From Paulinella micropora (taxonomy: Eukaryota > Cercozoa > Imbricatea > Euglyphida > Paulinellidae): DNA of 44,021 nucleotides. Below the pieces are notes generated by a model. The model was not told where the DNA came from, ran no database searches, and saw nothing but the letters and a program-made list of their open reading frames with translations. Location of the stretch: positions 152,501 to 196,521 of the forward strand of contig WBZZ01003576.1 of NCBI GenBank assembly GCA_019918135.1, written 5' to 3'. The position numbers were made by a program, and so were the translations under genes. This document shows positions 1 to 10,431 of this stretch, piece by piece. Each line of letters begins with the position of its first letter. Positions within the stretch are counted from its first letter, which is position 1.

Positions 1-151
1 AATACGTGTCCTCACCCCCTCTTCCTCATCCTACGCTCGTCCTTGTTCTTGCCTTCTCCTCCTGTCCTCGTCCCCATCACGTTCTCGTCGTTGTCCTCCC
101 TCCACCTCATGTGCATGCATGCATTTTCACTTGTCTACGCTGTGTCTGCAG

Positions 152-263
152 GTCATGGCCAATGAGGCCTTGGACGGCGTGATGCAGAAAATCGCCATCA
201 CGGTAGCCCTTGAGGATGCATCAGATAGTTATTAGTTATTTGGTTATGATATTTAGTTGTTAG

Positions 264-296
<33 letters not shown>

Positions 297-721
297 TTTG
301 GTTAGTTGGTTGGTTGGTTGGTTGGTTTGTTAGTTAGCTATTTAGCTAGCTCGTTATGGGGGGTTGGGGGATGGAGGGGGGACTATGTAAGAAACTGGTC
401 GGCTAACTAACTAACTAATTAACTAACTAACTAAACAGACAAACAGAAAAACGAACAAACAAACTATCTAACAAACAAACAAACTAACTTATGACTAGCT
501 AGCTAACTAGCTAACTAGCTAACTAACTAACTAACCACCAAACCGACTAACTTCCCCCCACCCCTCCAACCCACTCATCCAACACATACACCTCCCGCTT
601 GCCCGGGATATTGGTCATTTGTGTGTGGATTTTGGTCGTTTGTGTGTGTGCGGGGTAGTCCTTGGGCGTCATCGCCTTCACGGACGCGTGCCTGCTGGCC
701 TACGTCGGCTCCCAAAGCTAA
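152..721 (+). CDS. 3' end of an unrecognised host gene, two exons
   Basis: A coding stretch at 152-202 follows a pyrimidine-rich run ending in CAG and stops at a GT donor (203-204). A second stretch at 659-721 follows an AG (657-658) and ends with TAA at 719-721. Joined, they keep one frame and give about 37 residues, finishing in a hydrophobic tail (SLGVIAFTDACLLAYVG) that could be a last membrane segment. The 456-bp intron carries the inverted GTTA/TAAC repeat. The family is not recognised and the upstream exons lie outside the window. The splice reading is inferred from borders and codon sense only. Confidence 0.4.
222..545. repeat. inverted simple repeat, (GTTA)n facing (TAAC)n
   Basis: The left arm (about 222-350) is degenerate GTTA/GGTT repeats and the right arm (about 395-538) is CTAA/ACAA repeats, separated by a G-rich spacer. 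The arms can pair over about 100 bp as a long imperfect hairpin. It lies inside the putative intron of the preceding gene. Confidence 0.8.
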
Positions 722-1093
722 CTGCTTCCTCTCGTCCCGCCAGGTAGACGGCAGACATAGATCACAGATGACTCCCCCCCCCACCCCCCAACACACGCAC
801 ACACACCACTATCACCATCCCCCGATGAACGCAAGTGATGACACACAGTCTTTCTCCTGCACTGCCACAGCGCTGGGGCCTTGCACGCGCGGCTCAGTTT
901 CCACTGCACAATTCACCACAGTTGCTGTGAAGGATTTGTGTCCATCTCTGACAGGGGTTCTGCTGCGTTGCATGTTGGCCGATGCCCGAAGCTCGCAATC
1001 AGAGCTGCGTCGAATGTGGGACCATGCCCGAAGTAATTTCAATAAAAACGCAATTGCTTATCTTGCGTCGCATGCATTTTGCAAGGACTCTTC

Positions 1094-1095
<2 letters not shown>
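722..1095. other. gene-free stretch, probable 3' untranslated region
   Basis: No convincing reading frame. A poly-C tract and CA-rich run lie near 775-810. AATAAA at 1041 could be the polyadenylation signal of the gene ending at 721. Confidence 0.35.
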
Positions 1096-1143
<48 letters not shown>

Positions 1144-1187
1144 TCTCTCCCTCTCTCCCTCTCTCTCTCTCTCCTCTCTCTCTCTCC
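1096..1187. repeat. (CT)n microsatellite
   Basis: About 90 bp of nearly pure CT dinucleotides with a few interruptions. The open frames across it on both strands are products of the repeat, not genes. From 1188 to 1444 I see no gene. Confidence 0.95.
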
Positions 1188-1444
1188 CTTGCGGCAATGC
1201 CCTCCCTTGATTCTTTTTCGTATTCCATCAGGTTCTGGACCTGCTATGCGGGTCCTGGCCGTGCAGCACTCGTCTGATGCTGCGGTTTTGCATCGTGCCC
1301 GCATGTGGGACCCGCCGTATTACGGTGTCGCTCAGCAGTCGATCGGATGTTATAGTCTGCTCTGACATTTACCCGGTACCGTGATCGTGCTATTAATATG
1401 TCCCTAAGTTCTCTTGCCTTTCGGCGGGATATGCTTTGGGAGTT

Positions 1445-1465
1445 TTATATATACATATATATACA

Positions 1466-1496
<31 letters not shown>

Positions 1497-1530
1497 TTGT
1501 ATATGTATATATATGTATATATATATATAT
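1445..1530. repeat. (AT)n microsatellite
   Basis: Alternating AT with scattered C and G over 86 bp. A similar AT block lies at 1722-1750. Confidence 0.95.
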
Positions 1531-1645
1531 TGTTTAAGTCCCTGGTTGTTCTAATGGGTAATTTTTGTTACCAAATTGGTAACGATTTTGGTAATTCGTT
1601 TGCTATCATTTGGTGATTTTTTGGGTGTTTTTGGTGATTGCTAAG

Positions 1646-1691
1646 CTTATTATATATATAGGTTAAGTCCCTGGTCTATATATATAATAAG
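1646..1691. repeat. perfect 16-bp stem-loop with a repeated loop motif
   Basis: CTTATTATATATATAG (1646-1661) pairs perfectly with 1676-1691 around a 14-nt loop. The loop sequence TTAAGTCCCTGGT also occurs at 1534-1546 next to the AT microsatellite, so the two sites may be related insertions. Confidence 0.8.
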
Positions 1692-1719
1692 GCAAGTTTC
1701 TATTAAAATAGTGATTGCG

Positions 1720-1753
<34 letters not shown>

Positions 1754-1757
1754 GTAC

Positions 1758-1948
1758 TGTAATGTTCCCAGTGATAGCTCGTATAAAAAGTTGGTAATAC
1801 AACCAAACACAATCCTCAAAAGATGAGAATGATGTCTCGTTATATTAGCATAGTAAAGCAGAAAAAGAAAACGGCAACAGACCAGGAATAAAATGGCATT
1901 AGGTCCAATCCGGACAAACGATACGGGAAAAATTGTATTTTTTACCTG
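1758..1948 (-). repeat. diverged solo LTR related to the adjacent retrotransposon
   Basis: This stretch follows the 216-bp LTR at 2497 from its TG start: TGTAATGTTCCCAGTGATAG against TGTACTATCCCCAACGATAG. It then shares TGTCTCGTTATATTAG, an AGACCAGG core and a TTTTTTACC end. Substitutions and small gaps are frequent, so it is an older relative. Strand is assigned by homology to that element. 1949-2492 holds no gene that I can see. Confidence 0.7.
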
Positions 1949-2496
1949 CCAACCAACCTTATTCTGTCTCACATATGTGCTTTTGATGACCTCTGATCTC
2001 CCACGTTCGTTGAGTAGTACCTTCCTTGTAGGAGGTGCTTTCAAATCGACCTGTCGACAGGGCACACAAAACTCGTGTGTGCAGTTTCCAGTTGAAAGGG
2101 AAATTCGAATTGTGAGTTTGGATACAACCCCAAGGGATAAATACACAACGAACTCTTATTAAAAGACTCTATGGCTGCAAAAAGCCCTAACTCCTGAGAG
2201 TAGGTGAAATACCAGTGAATAGCTGAGAGGTCACTTCGTTTATTTACGTAGATTTCTACTTGATTGCAGACTTGGTTGCAAAGTACGATCTTGGTTGAAC
2301 GTAGATTGTGAGTAGCTGCTAGACAACACTTGAAGTTAAATGTGCAGAGTACTTGAAGGTGGCTTCAAGTTCAAGTGATTGGTGTTCAAGTGGAAGTCCT
2401 GAACTTTCATTTGGGAAAGTCTTTCTGAGCCTAATGGCTACGCACGCAGTGTACGGCAAATATCATTTTTATGTGCTCTTGACTGTGTTCCCCAAA

Positions 2497-2712
2497 TGTA
2501 CTATCCCCAACGATAGCTCAATGGAAGAGTAAGTCGGTAATATAACCAAACACAGTCCTCAAAAAGAGAATGATGTCTCGTTATATTAGCTCAGTGACGC
2601 AAAGACAAAAAGCCGCCAAAAGACCAGGATCAAATTGGCATTTCAGACGTGTCCGGCCAGACGAAATCTATAAATAAGTTTTTTACCGGATAATTCGGGG
2701 GTGATGTCCACA
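2497..2712 (-). repeat. 3' LTR
   Basis: 216 bp, TGTACTATCCCC ... GATGTCCACA on the plus strand. The left flank CAAA (2493-2496) matches the flank right of the 5' LTR. Confidence 0.92.
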
Positions 2713-2726
2713 GTACCGCCTCCCGG
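2713..2726 (-). other. putative polypurine tract beside the 3' LTR
   Basis: On the minus strand CGGGAGGCGGTAC directly precedes the LTR. It is moderately purine-rich, as expected for the plus-strand primer. 2727-3531 has no recognisable gene and is presumably the element's 3' untranslated region. Confidence 0.45.
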
Positions 2727-3531
2727 TTTTTTATGGCGAAACTTCGTTTCCGACATAATACGCTTTAAACTGATTTCTTTTCTGACTAAGATTCGTTTAG
2801 AGTTATGTATGAAGATACATCAACCCACGAATCAGCCGTTATAAAGCAACAATGATACTTGCCCCGGTACCAATCGTATATATACTCTAGCACATTCAGT
2901 ATCTATTAAAATCTTCCTCTTTCTTCTGTCGATAAGATATTTGTGCAGTATGTCCAAGTATAATGTTTTATGGTTGAGTAATAATGTAATGTCGCCATTT
3001 CCATATATATGTAATAACCGGTCGTGGGTTTCAATAAATACATTTACTTTTTGTGAAGACATACCCTTGTATAAATCTGTATCATTTAATATAGTGTCAG
3101 GTGATCAAGTCTGACGACTATATCCGAAGTTGGGTTGAGTGCGCCCTAACCTTGCGATATGCCGATACAAGTAGAGATCGATGGAATCCGGTGTAGCAGT
3201 TCATGTTATTAAAATATATCAGTTCTTGATTAGACTGTAGAGTCTTTAATGAGATCATCATTCTGGTACTAATGCGGGTCGTATCCAGGAAACACCATCG
3301 CTCACTCAAATAGCGATCCCGTAACGGTGCTGTTTCGTGGCCGTCTCGTCTGTCTCTGCCGAAGCAAGAGAATAGAATGCATATTTTTTGTCAGCTGTGT
3401 CTTGATAATCTCTAGAAGAATGAATGCTGTAGTAGCTTTAATATCTAAGTAAGGTTGTCGGGACGATATTGGATCAATGCTATGTTCGTAATCGATCAGG
3501 TCCACAATACTTTTTGAGAAAAAAATACTTA

Positions 3532-4042
3532 CTATAGACGCCGTTTACGCGCGCGGACTCCTTTACCTGGTGGAGGACCTCCAACCAAAGTTAAGTCTAA
3601 GGTAGACTGTTCGAGGACGTCCCAAATTTTGTGAGGGATTGCGCCTTGTGCCAAGTCAAAAGGAATGTCTAGCACCCCTCGTGGTAGTGCTTGTATGGTC
3701 CACGCGGTATGATCTTTATCTGTAGGAGATATGGTATCATCCCATGTCTCAAGTTTCTTGGCGTCTTTATATACTGGAAGGTATTGTCTTACTTTAGGAT
3801 CTTCCACTGGATCCAGACTCCTCCAGAAATGTAAGACTGGTTGTATTATTTGTGCCGCAGTCGAAATTCGATTCGATCGCGTATGGCGTTTGTGAGGTAC
3901 TGCCATGACTCTCATGAGATATAAATCTGAGAGCGTGTCATCGGCTACGTGTTGGGCCGCGGGCCTCACCAAGTAAAAAGCGTCTTTGGCCCATGAAATA
4001 TGTCCAATCGCATCTCCTTCTTTCCAACTAGGGTGAACGAGA
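3532..4042 (-). CDS. pol C-terminal extension of the Ty3 element
   Basis: This open frame begins in a new register just past the integrase frame's stop and ends at 3532, giving about 170 residues. It starts around GNDTLVHPSWKEGD, which looks like the tail of a polyprotein rather than a separate gene. It has no chromodomain pattern I can recognise and ends in a basic run (GKGVRARKRRL). It may be a targeting domain after integrase, but that is inference. Confidence 0.45.
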
Positions 4043-4045
4043 GTG

Positions 4046-5335
4046 TCATTGCCCGCGCGAGGGTATTGCGCTCCCCTCTTGATGGACTCCTTGCGAACGT
4101 GCCGTCCTTATCGCCTTTCTCGGTCGGTCGTAGATAAGGTCATTTTGCGCTCTCCTTATTTGCGCCTCCGTGAACTTTCCTTCCGGCACGTTCGACTCCA
4201 CCCTTTGGCGGGTCTGAGTCCCCGCCGCGCTTTTGCGGTCGGTGGCCCGCTTGTTCGCCAGCTCAGCCTCCTCCTTCTCCGCAATTGGTGCCCTGTAGAC
4301 ATCCCGTTCCGAGATATCCTCCTTACAGATTGGTGGGACCTCTTTAAAGTCAGCCTCCATCCGTTTGAGTGCTTGATCAACGGACTCATCTTCAAGTAGG
4401 AAGGGATCATACTTAATCAGCCTTCGTACATTGACTATTTGAACTTTCCCTCTGCCCCTGATTTTATAATTCAAAGGCCCCATCTGTTCCATGATCTGGT
4501 ATGGTCCTTTCCAGTGGATGAACAGCTTCGAGCTGACTCCCTGAGGAACCTGATGATGATACAGTAGTACAATATCCCCGACCTGAAATCTGACTTGATC
4601 CAGGTGTGCCTGCTTGATAACTTCAGCATCAGTCTTCCTGCGCTCCGCCTCCCTATGCGCCTGTACTATTTGCTCCGCCTCCATCTTCGCCCGAAGTCTC
4701 ATCCCAAACAGCTCATCCTGATCTGCCCATGAATCTTTTGGGTGCAGCAGTGAGGCTGGGATGGCGGGCTCACGCCCATATACCAATTGGTATGGCGAGA
4801 CGGAACCTTTTGAACCACCTAACGCTGTAGAGGGTAGGCAATTCATAGCAAAGGCAAACGAGGATGCTGCCTCCACCCATGCCTTTTGGTTCTCCTTCTT
4901 CATACAATACATCTTCAGCGCGGCCTTGAGGGGTCTATGCACCCGCTCTATCTTGCCGTTCGCTCTGGGGTTATAGGCGGTGACATATTGCCATTTCATG
5001 CCGTAATATGCAGATAGCTTGTCGATGACTTCATTATTAAAGTCAGAGCCTCGATCTGAGCATATTTTTCTCGGCACCCCAATCTGTGAGATGATCCTGT
5101 CAATCAACGCCTTGGCTGTTGTTTCGCCCGTAACATCTTTGACTGGGACCACCCATACATAGTTGGTGGCTCTGTCTATGGCCGTTAGAAGGTATCTGTA
5201 ACCTTCCGTTGTGACCGGGAAAGGTCCTACATGATCAGTGTGTAAGAACTCGAACATTCCTAAGTGTAAAGGAAAAGTCCCGATCAGGCCAAATTCGCCT
5301 TCAATGGTGTTTTGGATGTCTTGCATGGAATGCAT
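4046..5335 (-). CDS. pol: integrase catalytic core and C-terminal region
   Basis: Retroviral-type integrase, which inserts the cDNA into host DNA. The catalytic triad is visible: Asp34 (HTDHVGPF), Asp94 (CSDRGSDF) and Glu130 (NGKIERVHRP), with 35 residues between the second Asp and the Glu (D,D35E). Around residues 245-300 is the usual gypsy C-terminal module (FQVGDIVLLYHH, then HWKGPYQI). Only the core is in this frame: the zinc-binding N-terminus ends in the overlapping frame to its right, so about one base has been gained or lost near 5290-5330. The tail is charged and low in complexity. Confidence 0.9.
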   Translation of the reverse strand: MHSMQDIQNTIEGEFGLIGTFPLHLGMFEFLHTDHVGPFPVTTEGYRYLLTAIDRATNYVWVVPVKDVTGETTAKALIDRIISQIGVPRKICSDRGSDFNNEVIDKLSAYYGMKWQYVTAYNPRANGKIERVHRPLKAALKMYCMKKENQKAWVEAASSFAFAMNCLPSTALGGSKGSVSPYQLVYGREPAIPASLLHPKDSWADQDELFGMRLRAKMEAEQIVQAHREAERRKTDAEVIKQAHLDQVRFQVGDIVLLYHHQVPQGVSSKLFIHWKGPYQIMEQMGPLNYKIRGRGKVQIVNVRRLIKYDPFLLEDESVDQALKRMEADFKEVPPICKEDISERDVYRAPIAEKEEAELANKRATDRKSAAGTQTRQRVESNVPEGKFTEAQIRRAQNDLIYDRPRKAIRTARSQGVHQEGSAIPSRGQ

Positions 5336-6165
5336 GCATTGACCTGTTCATCAATATTCTCCTTCATCTTCTTCCACCAGAATCGTCTCGAAATGAACAT
5401 ATGCGTTCTTTGTCGGTCCGGGTGCGTCAGTAGTGGGAAGTTATGAGCAGCGACAAAAATGATGTGTCTGAGTTTCTCAGGAACCCAGAGAGTCCATTTG
5501 TCTGGTTGTGATGCATAGCGCCCGTGTTGGCCTTTGTACCACAAGAGATCGTCTCTCCACCCCATCTCCTTCTGTTGCTCCTTAATCTCCTTCGTCATTT
5601 TCAGCTCGTTCGGGTTCTTGTATAGCTGTATTAGCTCTTTGAACTCCAGATCGAGAGCCTGTTGCTGTCTCCATGCAGTGGGTGAGGCTATGTGGATAGT
5701 CCCATCCTCTAGCTGCACTCCTATCCTCTCAGGGTTTTCGTCTAACTCCTCCTTGTTCTCCTGCGGGGGTTCCGCATATGCTTCTTGCTTAATCTCTTCT
5801 TGTTTTATCTCCGCCTTCATATTCTCATATGCTTCATAGGACCACTCAGCATCCTCGAGGACATGTGCTGTACAACATATCCCATGATCCGGACCTTGCG
5901 GTCTATGACGTAGACCCGATCGGTTATATCGGACCCCTCTCGCCATCTGCATCGACTCGATATGATGCAGTTCGTATGTGCAGTCTGGGGATAGATCCTC
6001 CATTTCTGCTGATGATACGAGAGCTGCCACTTCTGAGTGAAACTCTAGCCTGGAGAGGCTGTCAGCGACAACATTTCTCTTGCCGGGTAGATGGATCATT
6101 GTAAAATTGAAACATGACAAGAATGCCTGCCATCTCGCTAGACGGCAAGTCTGTTCATGATTCAT
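5284..6165 (-). CDS. pol: RNase H end and integrase H2C2 zinc finger
   Basis: This frame holds the end of RNase H (FTMIHLPGKRNVVADSLSRL, the conserved gypsy motif), a variable Glu/Lys-rich linker, then the integrase zinc-binding domain: His (AAHNFPLLTHPD, two His) followed by ACIPCK (two Cys). It is out of frame with both the RT frame to its right (break near 6165-6180) and the integrase core to its left. The mature functions would be RNA degradation in the RNA:DNA hybrid and binding of cDNA ends. Confidence 0.88.
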   Translation of the reverse strand: MNHEQTCRLARWQAFLSCFNFTMIHLPGKRNVVADSLSRLEFHSEVAALVSSAEMEDLSPDCTYELHHIESMQMARGVRYNRSGLRHRPQGPDHGICCTAHVLEDAEWSYEAYENMKAEIKQEEIKQEAYAEPPQENKEELDENPERIGVQLEDGTIHIASPTAWRQQQALDLEFKELIQLYKNPNELKMTKEIKEQQKEMGWRDDLLWYKGQHGRYASQPDKWTLWVPEKLRHIIFVAAHNFPLLTHPDRQRTHMFISRRFWWKKMKENIDEQVNACIPCKTSKTPLKANLA

Positions 6166-7856
6166 CAGCCGTATAAATTCTGGTGATCAGTCCTTACTAT
6201 AAACTGAGGTCCACCCCATAAATACTCTCTCAACCGTTTGAGGTCCCAGACCACCGCCAGTGCCTCTCTCTGTCTCGTACAATAGTTTCGCTCCGCCGAG
6301 CACAACTTTCTACTTATAAACATGATCGGGCGCAACTTTTTCTCCTCATCTTCCTGTTGTAAGACTGCGCCGATCGCGAACTTTGATGCGTCTGTGTCGA
6401 CTACGAATTGCTTCGAAAAGTCGGGCATCATCAGCACGAGTCCGCCATCCTTCGGATCTTTATAGATGAGATCTTTGAGCGTGTTGTACGCTTCTAAGGC
6501 TTCACCATCCCACTTCTCAAAATCACCGAAGTCGATCATTCTCTCCAACTTAGCCCGAGTTGCACCCCAATTGGGTATGAACTGGCTGTAATATTGCGCC
6601 ATCGCAAGAAATGAGTGCAGCTCTGTGCGATTCTTCGGCCTCTGCCGGCTCATGATCTCCTCCCTCTTCTCTTTGGATATCGAGACTCTATTGTAAGAGA
6701 TTTCGTACCCCAAATATGTCACGCTTGTCTTTGCGAGTTGACATTTCTTCAAATTACATTTCAGGCCAAATAGTTTGATACGCCTGAAAATATCTGTTAG
6801 ATGGTCGATGTGCTCTTCCATCGTATTGGAGTACACGATAATGTCATCGATGTAACAAAATGCGTACTCTCCCGCCTTCTGTCCTCTTTTCCTCATGAAA
6901 CCTCCCTCTGTCTGGTCATTATATTTGCTACTCAGCATGCTTTGCATCGCTTTCTGAAAGAGTCCCGGGGCCTGTTTGAGTCCCATCGGAAGTACTTTCC
7001 ACTGATATATCTCCATTCCTACTACAAATGCAGTCAGCCATCTGGACTTTTCATCCAGTGGAATTTGCCAGAAGCCATTCTTCAGATCAATGACTGAGTA
7101 TAGCTTGGTGTTCCGCAATACTCGCCTTCCTTCTTCAAGAGTAGGTAATGGATTTCGTTCCTCCTCTAAAATTTTATTGACGCGGGCATAGTTAACCATT
7201 AAGCGCCATTCTCCTCCCGGTTTAGGCACCAGTCTCGGTTGTGAAACTATTGGAGATGTCGATCTCTCAAGGAAATCCTCATCGAGTAACTGCCGTGCTT
7301 GTTCTTCTGCGATCGTTGCTTCATGTATACTCAGATTTGCCCGTCGTGACGCCGGGGAAGGCTCAGCACCTGGTATTTTACAAATAACCGCGGTGAAGTC
7401 TTCCGGCTTGACACCTCCCGCTTGAGGGGGGTCAAAAATCATTTTGTTCGCCTTCAATCTCTCTTTCAAAACCTCTTTCTCCTTCTCCGTACCTGCTCCT
7501 CCTGCCAATTTCTCGTCTATCGCCGCCTTAAACTCCTCCTCTGACATTCTCTTGTGATGCTTGAGGGGTGCTCTGTCCTCCTCCAAGCCCAACTCTTCTT
7601 CTGATATATCGTCCATTCCCGTTTTTTCATATGTGGCAGTGTCTGGTTGGTCGTCCTCCGCCAGACCTACCAACATATCTATTAATCTCGCATATTGCAA
7701 CGGAGCTTTTCGGTTGTAGAAACTATCGAAGCATGTGAATGCTTGAGGAATCAATTTCAACTTGTCCTGGTCTCTGAGCTTCCGCTTGTATGCACTGCTC
7801 TGCTCACGAGTCCCGAGACGACAAGCCACCACTAAGTGTTGATTCCGTGAGGGCAC
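6165..7856 (-). CDS. pol: reverse transcriptase and start of RNase H
   Basis: RT of the Ty3 type. Motifs in order: LVPKPGGEWRLMVNYARVN (about 209-227), YSVIDLKNGFWQIPL (253-267), LPMGLKQAPGLFQ (289-301), the catalytic YIDD box (335-338, CYIDDIIVYS) and a tether-RNase H start (FVVDTDAS, about residues 490-497). The first 150 residues are acidic and poorly conserved. The frame ends in RTDHQNLYG, just where RNase H should continue into the next frame. Confidence 0.93.
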   Translation of the reverse strand: MPSRNQHLVVACRLGTREQSSAYKRKLRDQDKLKLIPQAFTCFDSFYNRKAPLQYARLIDMLVGLAEDDQPDTATYEKTGMDDISEEELGLEEDRAPLKHHKRMSEEEFKAAIDEKLAGGAGTEKEKEVLKERLKANKMIFDPPQAGGVKPEDFTAVICKIPGAEPSPASRRANLSIHEATIAEEQARQLLDEDFLERSTSPIVSQPRLVPKPGGEWRLMVNYARVNKILEEERNPLPTLEEGRRVLRNTKLYSVIDLKNGFWQIPLDEKSRWLTAFVVGMEIYQWKVLPMGLKQAPGLFQKAMQSMLSSKYNDQTEGGFMRKRGQKAGEYAFCYIDDIIVYSNTMEEHIDHLTDIFRRIKLFGLKCNLKKCQLAKTSVTYLGYEISYNRVSISKEKREEIMSRQRPKNRTELHSFLAMAQYYSQFIPNWGATRAKLERMIDFGDFEKWDGEALEAYNTLKDLIYKDPKDGGLVLMMPDFSKQFVVDTDASKFAIGAVLQQEDEEKKLRPIMFISRKLCSAERNYCTRQREALAVVWDLKRLREYLWGGPQFIVRTDHQNLYG

Positions 7857-8605
7857 CGGTATCGGTGATCAACAAGCCGGTCCCGTATTTCCTGCGCCCA
7901 TATCGCCTTCTCATTGTACGGGAGTATGACCGTATATGGTTTATTATTTTCAAAAAGAGTGCGCAGGCACTTTTTCACTTCTGTCAGTGAGCGCGGCCAC
8001 GTAGGCTCGTCACCCCAGAATTCGGTAATAAAGCTTTTAATATCTTCCGCCGGGATATCAGGGAGTCGTCCCCTTCTCCTCGGTATAAACTCTTGTCTGT
8101 CCTTCTCTTCCACCTTTACGTGAAAGCAATACCCGTTGGTAATATATACATCGGCCCCTGCTCCTTCTTCAAATCTCGCCAACGATGGGCACCTTTTTCG
8201 CATGCATATAATCTCCTCTTTCCTCTTTTCAATGAGATCGTCTATCGACTTTTTATCCCATTGTGTAGAGACTGTAGCCGTATAGACCTCCGCCTCTCTC
8301 TTGTCTGACAGGTTTGAACCATCTTTAGACACCGCGTCCGTTGGCATATATGCCTCATATGCGTGTGTAATGGCCACCTGTTTCCCTTCCGATGCTACCC
8401 CTAGGTGTAGGGCCTCGTATGAGTCAATAGCATGGAGAGAGTCGACAATATATTCTTCTCCTGGCTCTACGCCGTATATGACTCTTTTGGCGGCACAATC
8501 AATCACTACGTTCATTGTCGCCAGTTGGTCGTGCGGCAAAAGAACAGATCCGTGGTATTCGGGGACAACGTACAAGTCCACTCGATATACTCGTCCGGAT
8601 TTCAA
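7832..8605 (-). CDS. pol: region between protease and RT
   Basis: 257-residue frame upstream of RT. VVIDCAAKRVIYG (near residue 32) resembles the segment after the aspartic protease active site in Ty3 elements, where a strand such as 'IDW..N.V.F' occurs. The first codon listed is TTG, not ATG, and the frame abuts the nested element at 8628, so its true upstream part lies beyond 13509. It breaks into the RT frame at about 7850. Confidence 0.6.
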   Translation of the reverse strand: MKSGRVYRVDLYVVPEYHGSVLLPHDQLATMNVVIDCAAKRVIYGVEPGEEYIVDSLHAIDSYEALHLGVASEGKQVAITHAYEAYMPTDAVSKDGSNLSDKREAEVYTATVSTQWDKKSIDDLIEKRKEEIICMRKRCPSLARFEEGAGADVYITNGYCFHVKVEEKDRQEFIPRRRGRLPDIPAEDIKSFITEFWGDEPTWPRSLTEVKKCLRTLFENNKPYTVILPYNEKAIWAQEIRDRLVDHRYRCPHGINT

Positions 8606-8628
8606 AATTTAAAGTGATGATGCCCGTT

Positions 8629-8998
8629 ATATAACTAAACATTCGACAATCTTGGGGGTATCCCTTTTTCCGAAATTTTCCATGAAGTATATGGATTTTT
8701 TTGAAAACGTGTGGAAATGAAAGGAAATCAATTCACTGATTGCAGAACATATAAAAATAATATTAAAACATGTTTTTATAAATTGTAATACACTTTAACT
8801 TCATCTTTAGAGGTGGGCAGGAACCGGTCCGACACGGTAATCTTTCTCCTTTTTCATAGTCCCGGCTACTATGAATCTATGATGATAACAATGCCCAACA
8901 TGCAGAATTTGCTTTTAATTTTGTTTATCTTTGTTTACATTAAGCATTTTACTTTATTATGATAATAAACATTGCTTTTACCTACAATAAATTCCCCC
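8629..8998 (+). repeat. left terminal inverted repeat
   Basis: Matches the reverse complement of the right repeat with few differences, for example in GGGGGTATCCCTTTTTCCG and GAACCGGTCCGACACGGTAA. It runs into a poly-C/poly-G tract (8994-9028), mirrored by the poly-C tract inside the right copy. Confidence 0.88.
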
Positions 8999-9334
8999 CC
9001 GGGGGGGGGGGGGAGGGGGGAACGGGGGAGGAAGAGAAGTGCGATGTCGCCACGCAAAATACATAGATTCTACAACAAAATTTCTTTAATTACTAAAAAA
9101 AATAATAAATCTAACTCCGTAATATCATACTAACTAAATTAGAAGTTTGTTTAACTCTTGCACGCGACAAACGTTCTTAATCCCGCTTTCGACCATAACA
9201 AACCTGCCAGTGCAAAAAATTACGATTAATACTACACTACTACAAAGAAAAAAAACACAAAACAAATTCAAACATCTTTCAGATGAAGGAGAAAAGTGAA
9301 AGCTATGCAAACTACCTGGTGCGTGCATTTGAAG

Positions 9335-9904
9335 TTAGCGCCGAGTCAGCGCAAGCGATGCTAAAACAAACTCCCATGCGTTAGGTGAGCTGGGAGCGGT
9401 GAGACCGGTGCCGCGTTGGGGGGTGGAAGGTGAGTTACCAGCAGACAGAGCGCCAGCTTCCATCCGCGCGATGAGATCCTCCAGCAAGCTTTCTCTCTCG
9501 CTCTTACTATTTTTGTTGTTGTTGTTGTTGTTGTTGTTGTTGCTGTTGTTGTTGCTGTTGTTGTTGTTGTTATCATTATCATCATGGTTTTTCTTGTTCT
9601 TGTTATTCTTCTTCTTCTTCTTCTTCTTCTTCACTCTCTCGTTCTCTTCTTCTGAGCTTTCCTCCTCCTCCTCCTCCTCCTTCTCCTTCTTCGAATTCTT
9701 CCTCTTTCTTCTCTCCTCTTCCCGTTGTCGCTTCTCTTGCGCCTCTTTTTCCTTCCGATCTTGCGATTCTTTTTTCTTCCTTTCCTCCTCTCTCAACTTT
9801 CTTTTTTCTGCTAGCATTTCCTTAATGGATGCGGCTTGTTCTGACATTGCCTTGTTCACAAGATCCTGAACGACTTCTTTCGACACGCCGGCGGACGAAC
9901 TACC
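9335..9904 (-). CDS. 3' exon of an acidic coiled-coil protein in the nested element
   Basis: About 189 residues to a stop at 9335. A plausible acceptor (TATTCAG) lies just upstream at 9905. The first half is a heptad-type charged helix (EVVQDLVNKAMSEQAASIKE, then Glu/Arg/Lys runs). The middle is homopolymeric Lys and Asn from GAA, AAC and AAT microsatellites. The C-terminus is ordinary sequence (LLEDLIARMEAGALSAG). No family is recognised. The 5' exons were not found. The opening segment is also present inverted at 9931-9978. Confidence 0.45.
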   Translation of the reverse strand, partial: GSSSAGVSKEVVQDLVNKAMSEQAASIKEMLAEKRKLREEERKKKESQDRKEKEAQEKRQREEERRKRKNSKKEKEEEEEEESSEEENERVKKKKKKKKNNKNKKNHDDNDNNNNNSNNNSNNNNNNNNNKNSKSERESLLEDLIARMEAGALSAGNSPSTPQRGTGLTAPSSPNAWEFVLASLALTRR

Positions 9905-9930
9905 CTGAATACAATACCGGTCGCCGTTGT

Positions 9931-9978
9931 TTTGAAAGAAGTCGTTCGTTTCTTGCGAACAAGGCAGTGGCAGAACAA
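9931..9978 (+). repeat. inverted partial copy of the adjacent exon
   Basis: TGAAAGAAGTCGTTCGTTTC and GCGAACAAGGCAGTGGCAGAACAA match, in reverse orientation, the exon segment at about 9835-9882. The same short coding segment therefore lies back to back about 45 bp away. Confidence 0.75.
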
Positions 9979-10008
9979 ACCAACAGCAACGACAACAACA
10001 ACAACAAA

Positions 10009-10013
<5 letters not shown>

Positions 10014-10055
<42 letters not shown>

Positions 10056-10431
10056 GTGTATCTCCTGCCAATTGCTGAGCCAAAAGGCCATGTGCATCCA
10101 GTCCTCCATTCCATAAGGAAAGTCTCCACACCAATCGGTGGAATAAAGGAAGTGACGGCATAGAACATTACTCTAGGAGCTTTATACCAATCAGCCCATG
10201 GAAAGGGACCGATGGCCTATGTACTCCCTAAATAATAATAATAATAATAATAATAGTGCTTCTCTGTCAATGGCTGGTGCATTTCTGCACATGCGCCTCC
10301 ATCGTCTCACCCGTGAGGGGAGTACGAAGAATTGACGATAGGCTCTAATGACACCCCCGCAAGGGCAGTTCCAACACTTCCAGACGGACCGGTATGTTCA
10401 ATGAAAATACTGGTCCAGAAATAGACCGGTA

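Noticed and set aside
2832..3505. Short minus-strand frames in the retrotransposon 3' region
   Set aside because: AT-rich chance frames without domain features or consistent starts.
9399..9869. Leu/Ser-rich plus-strand frame
   Set aside because: Made of TTG and TTC microsatellites. The opposite strand gives a sensible exon.
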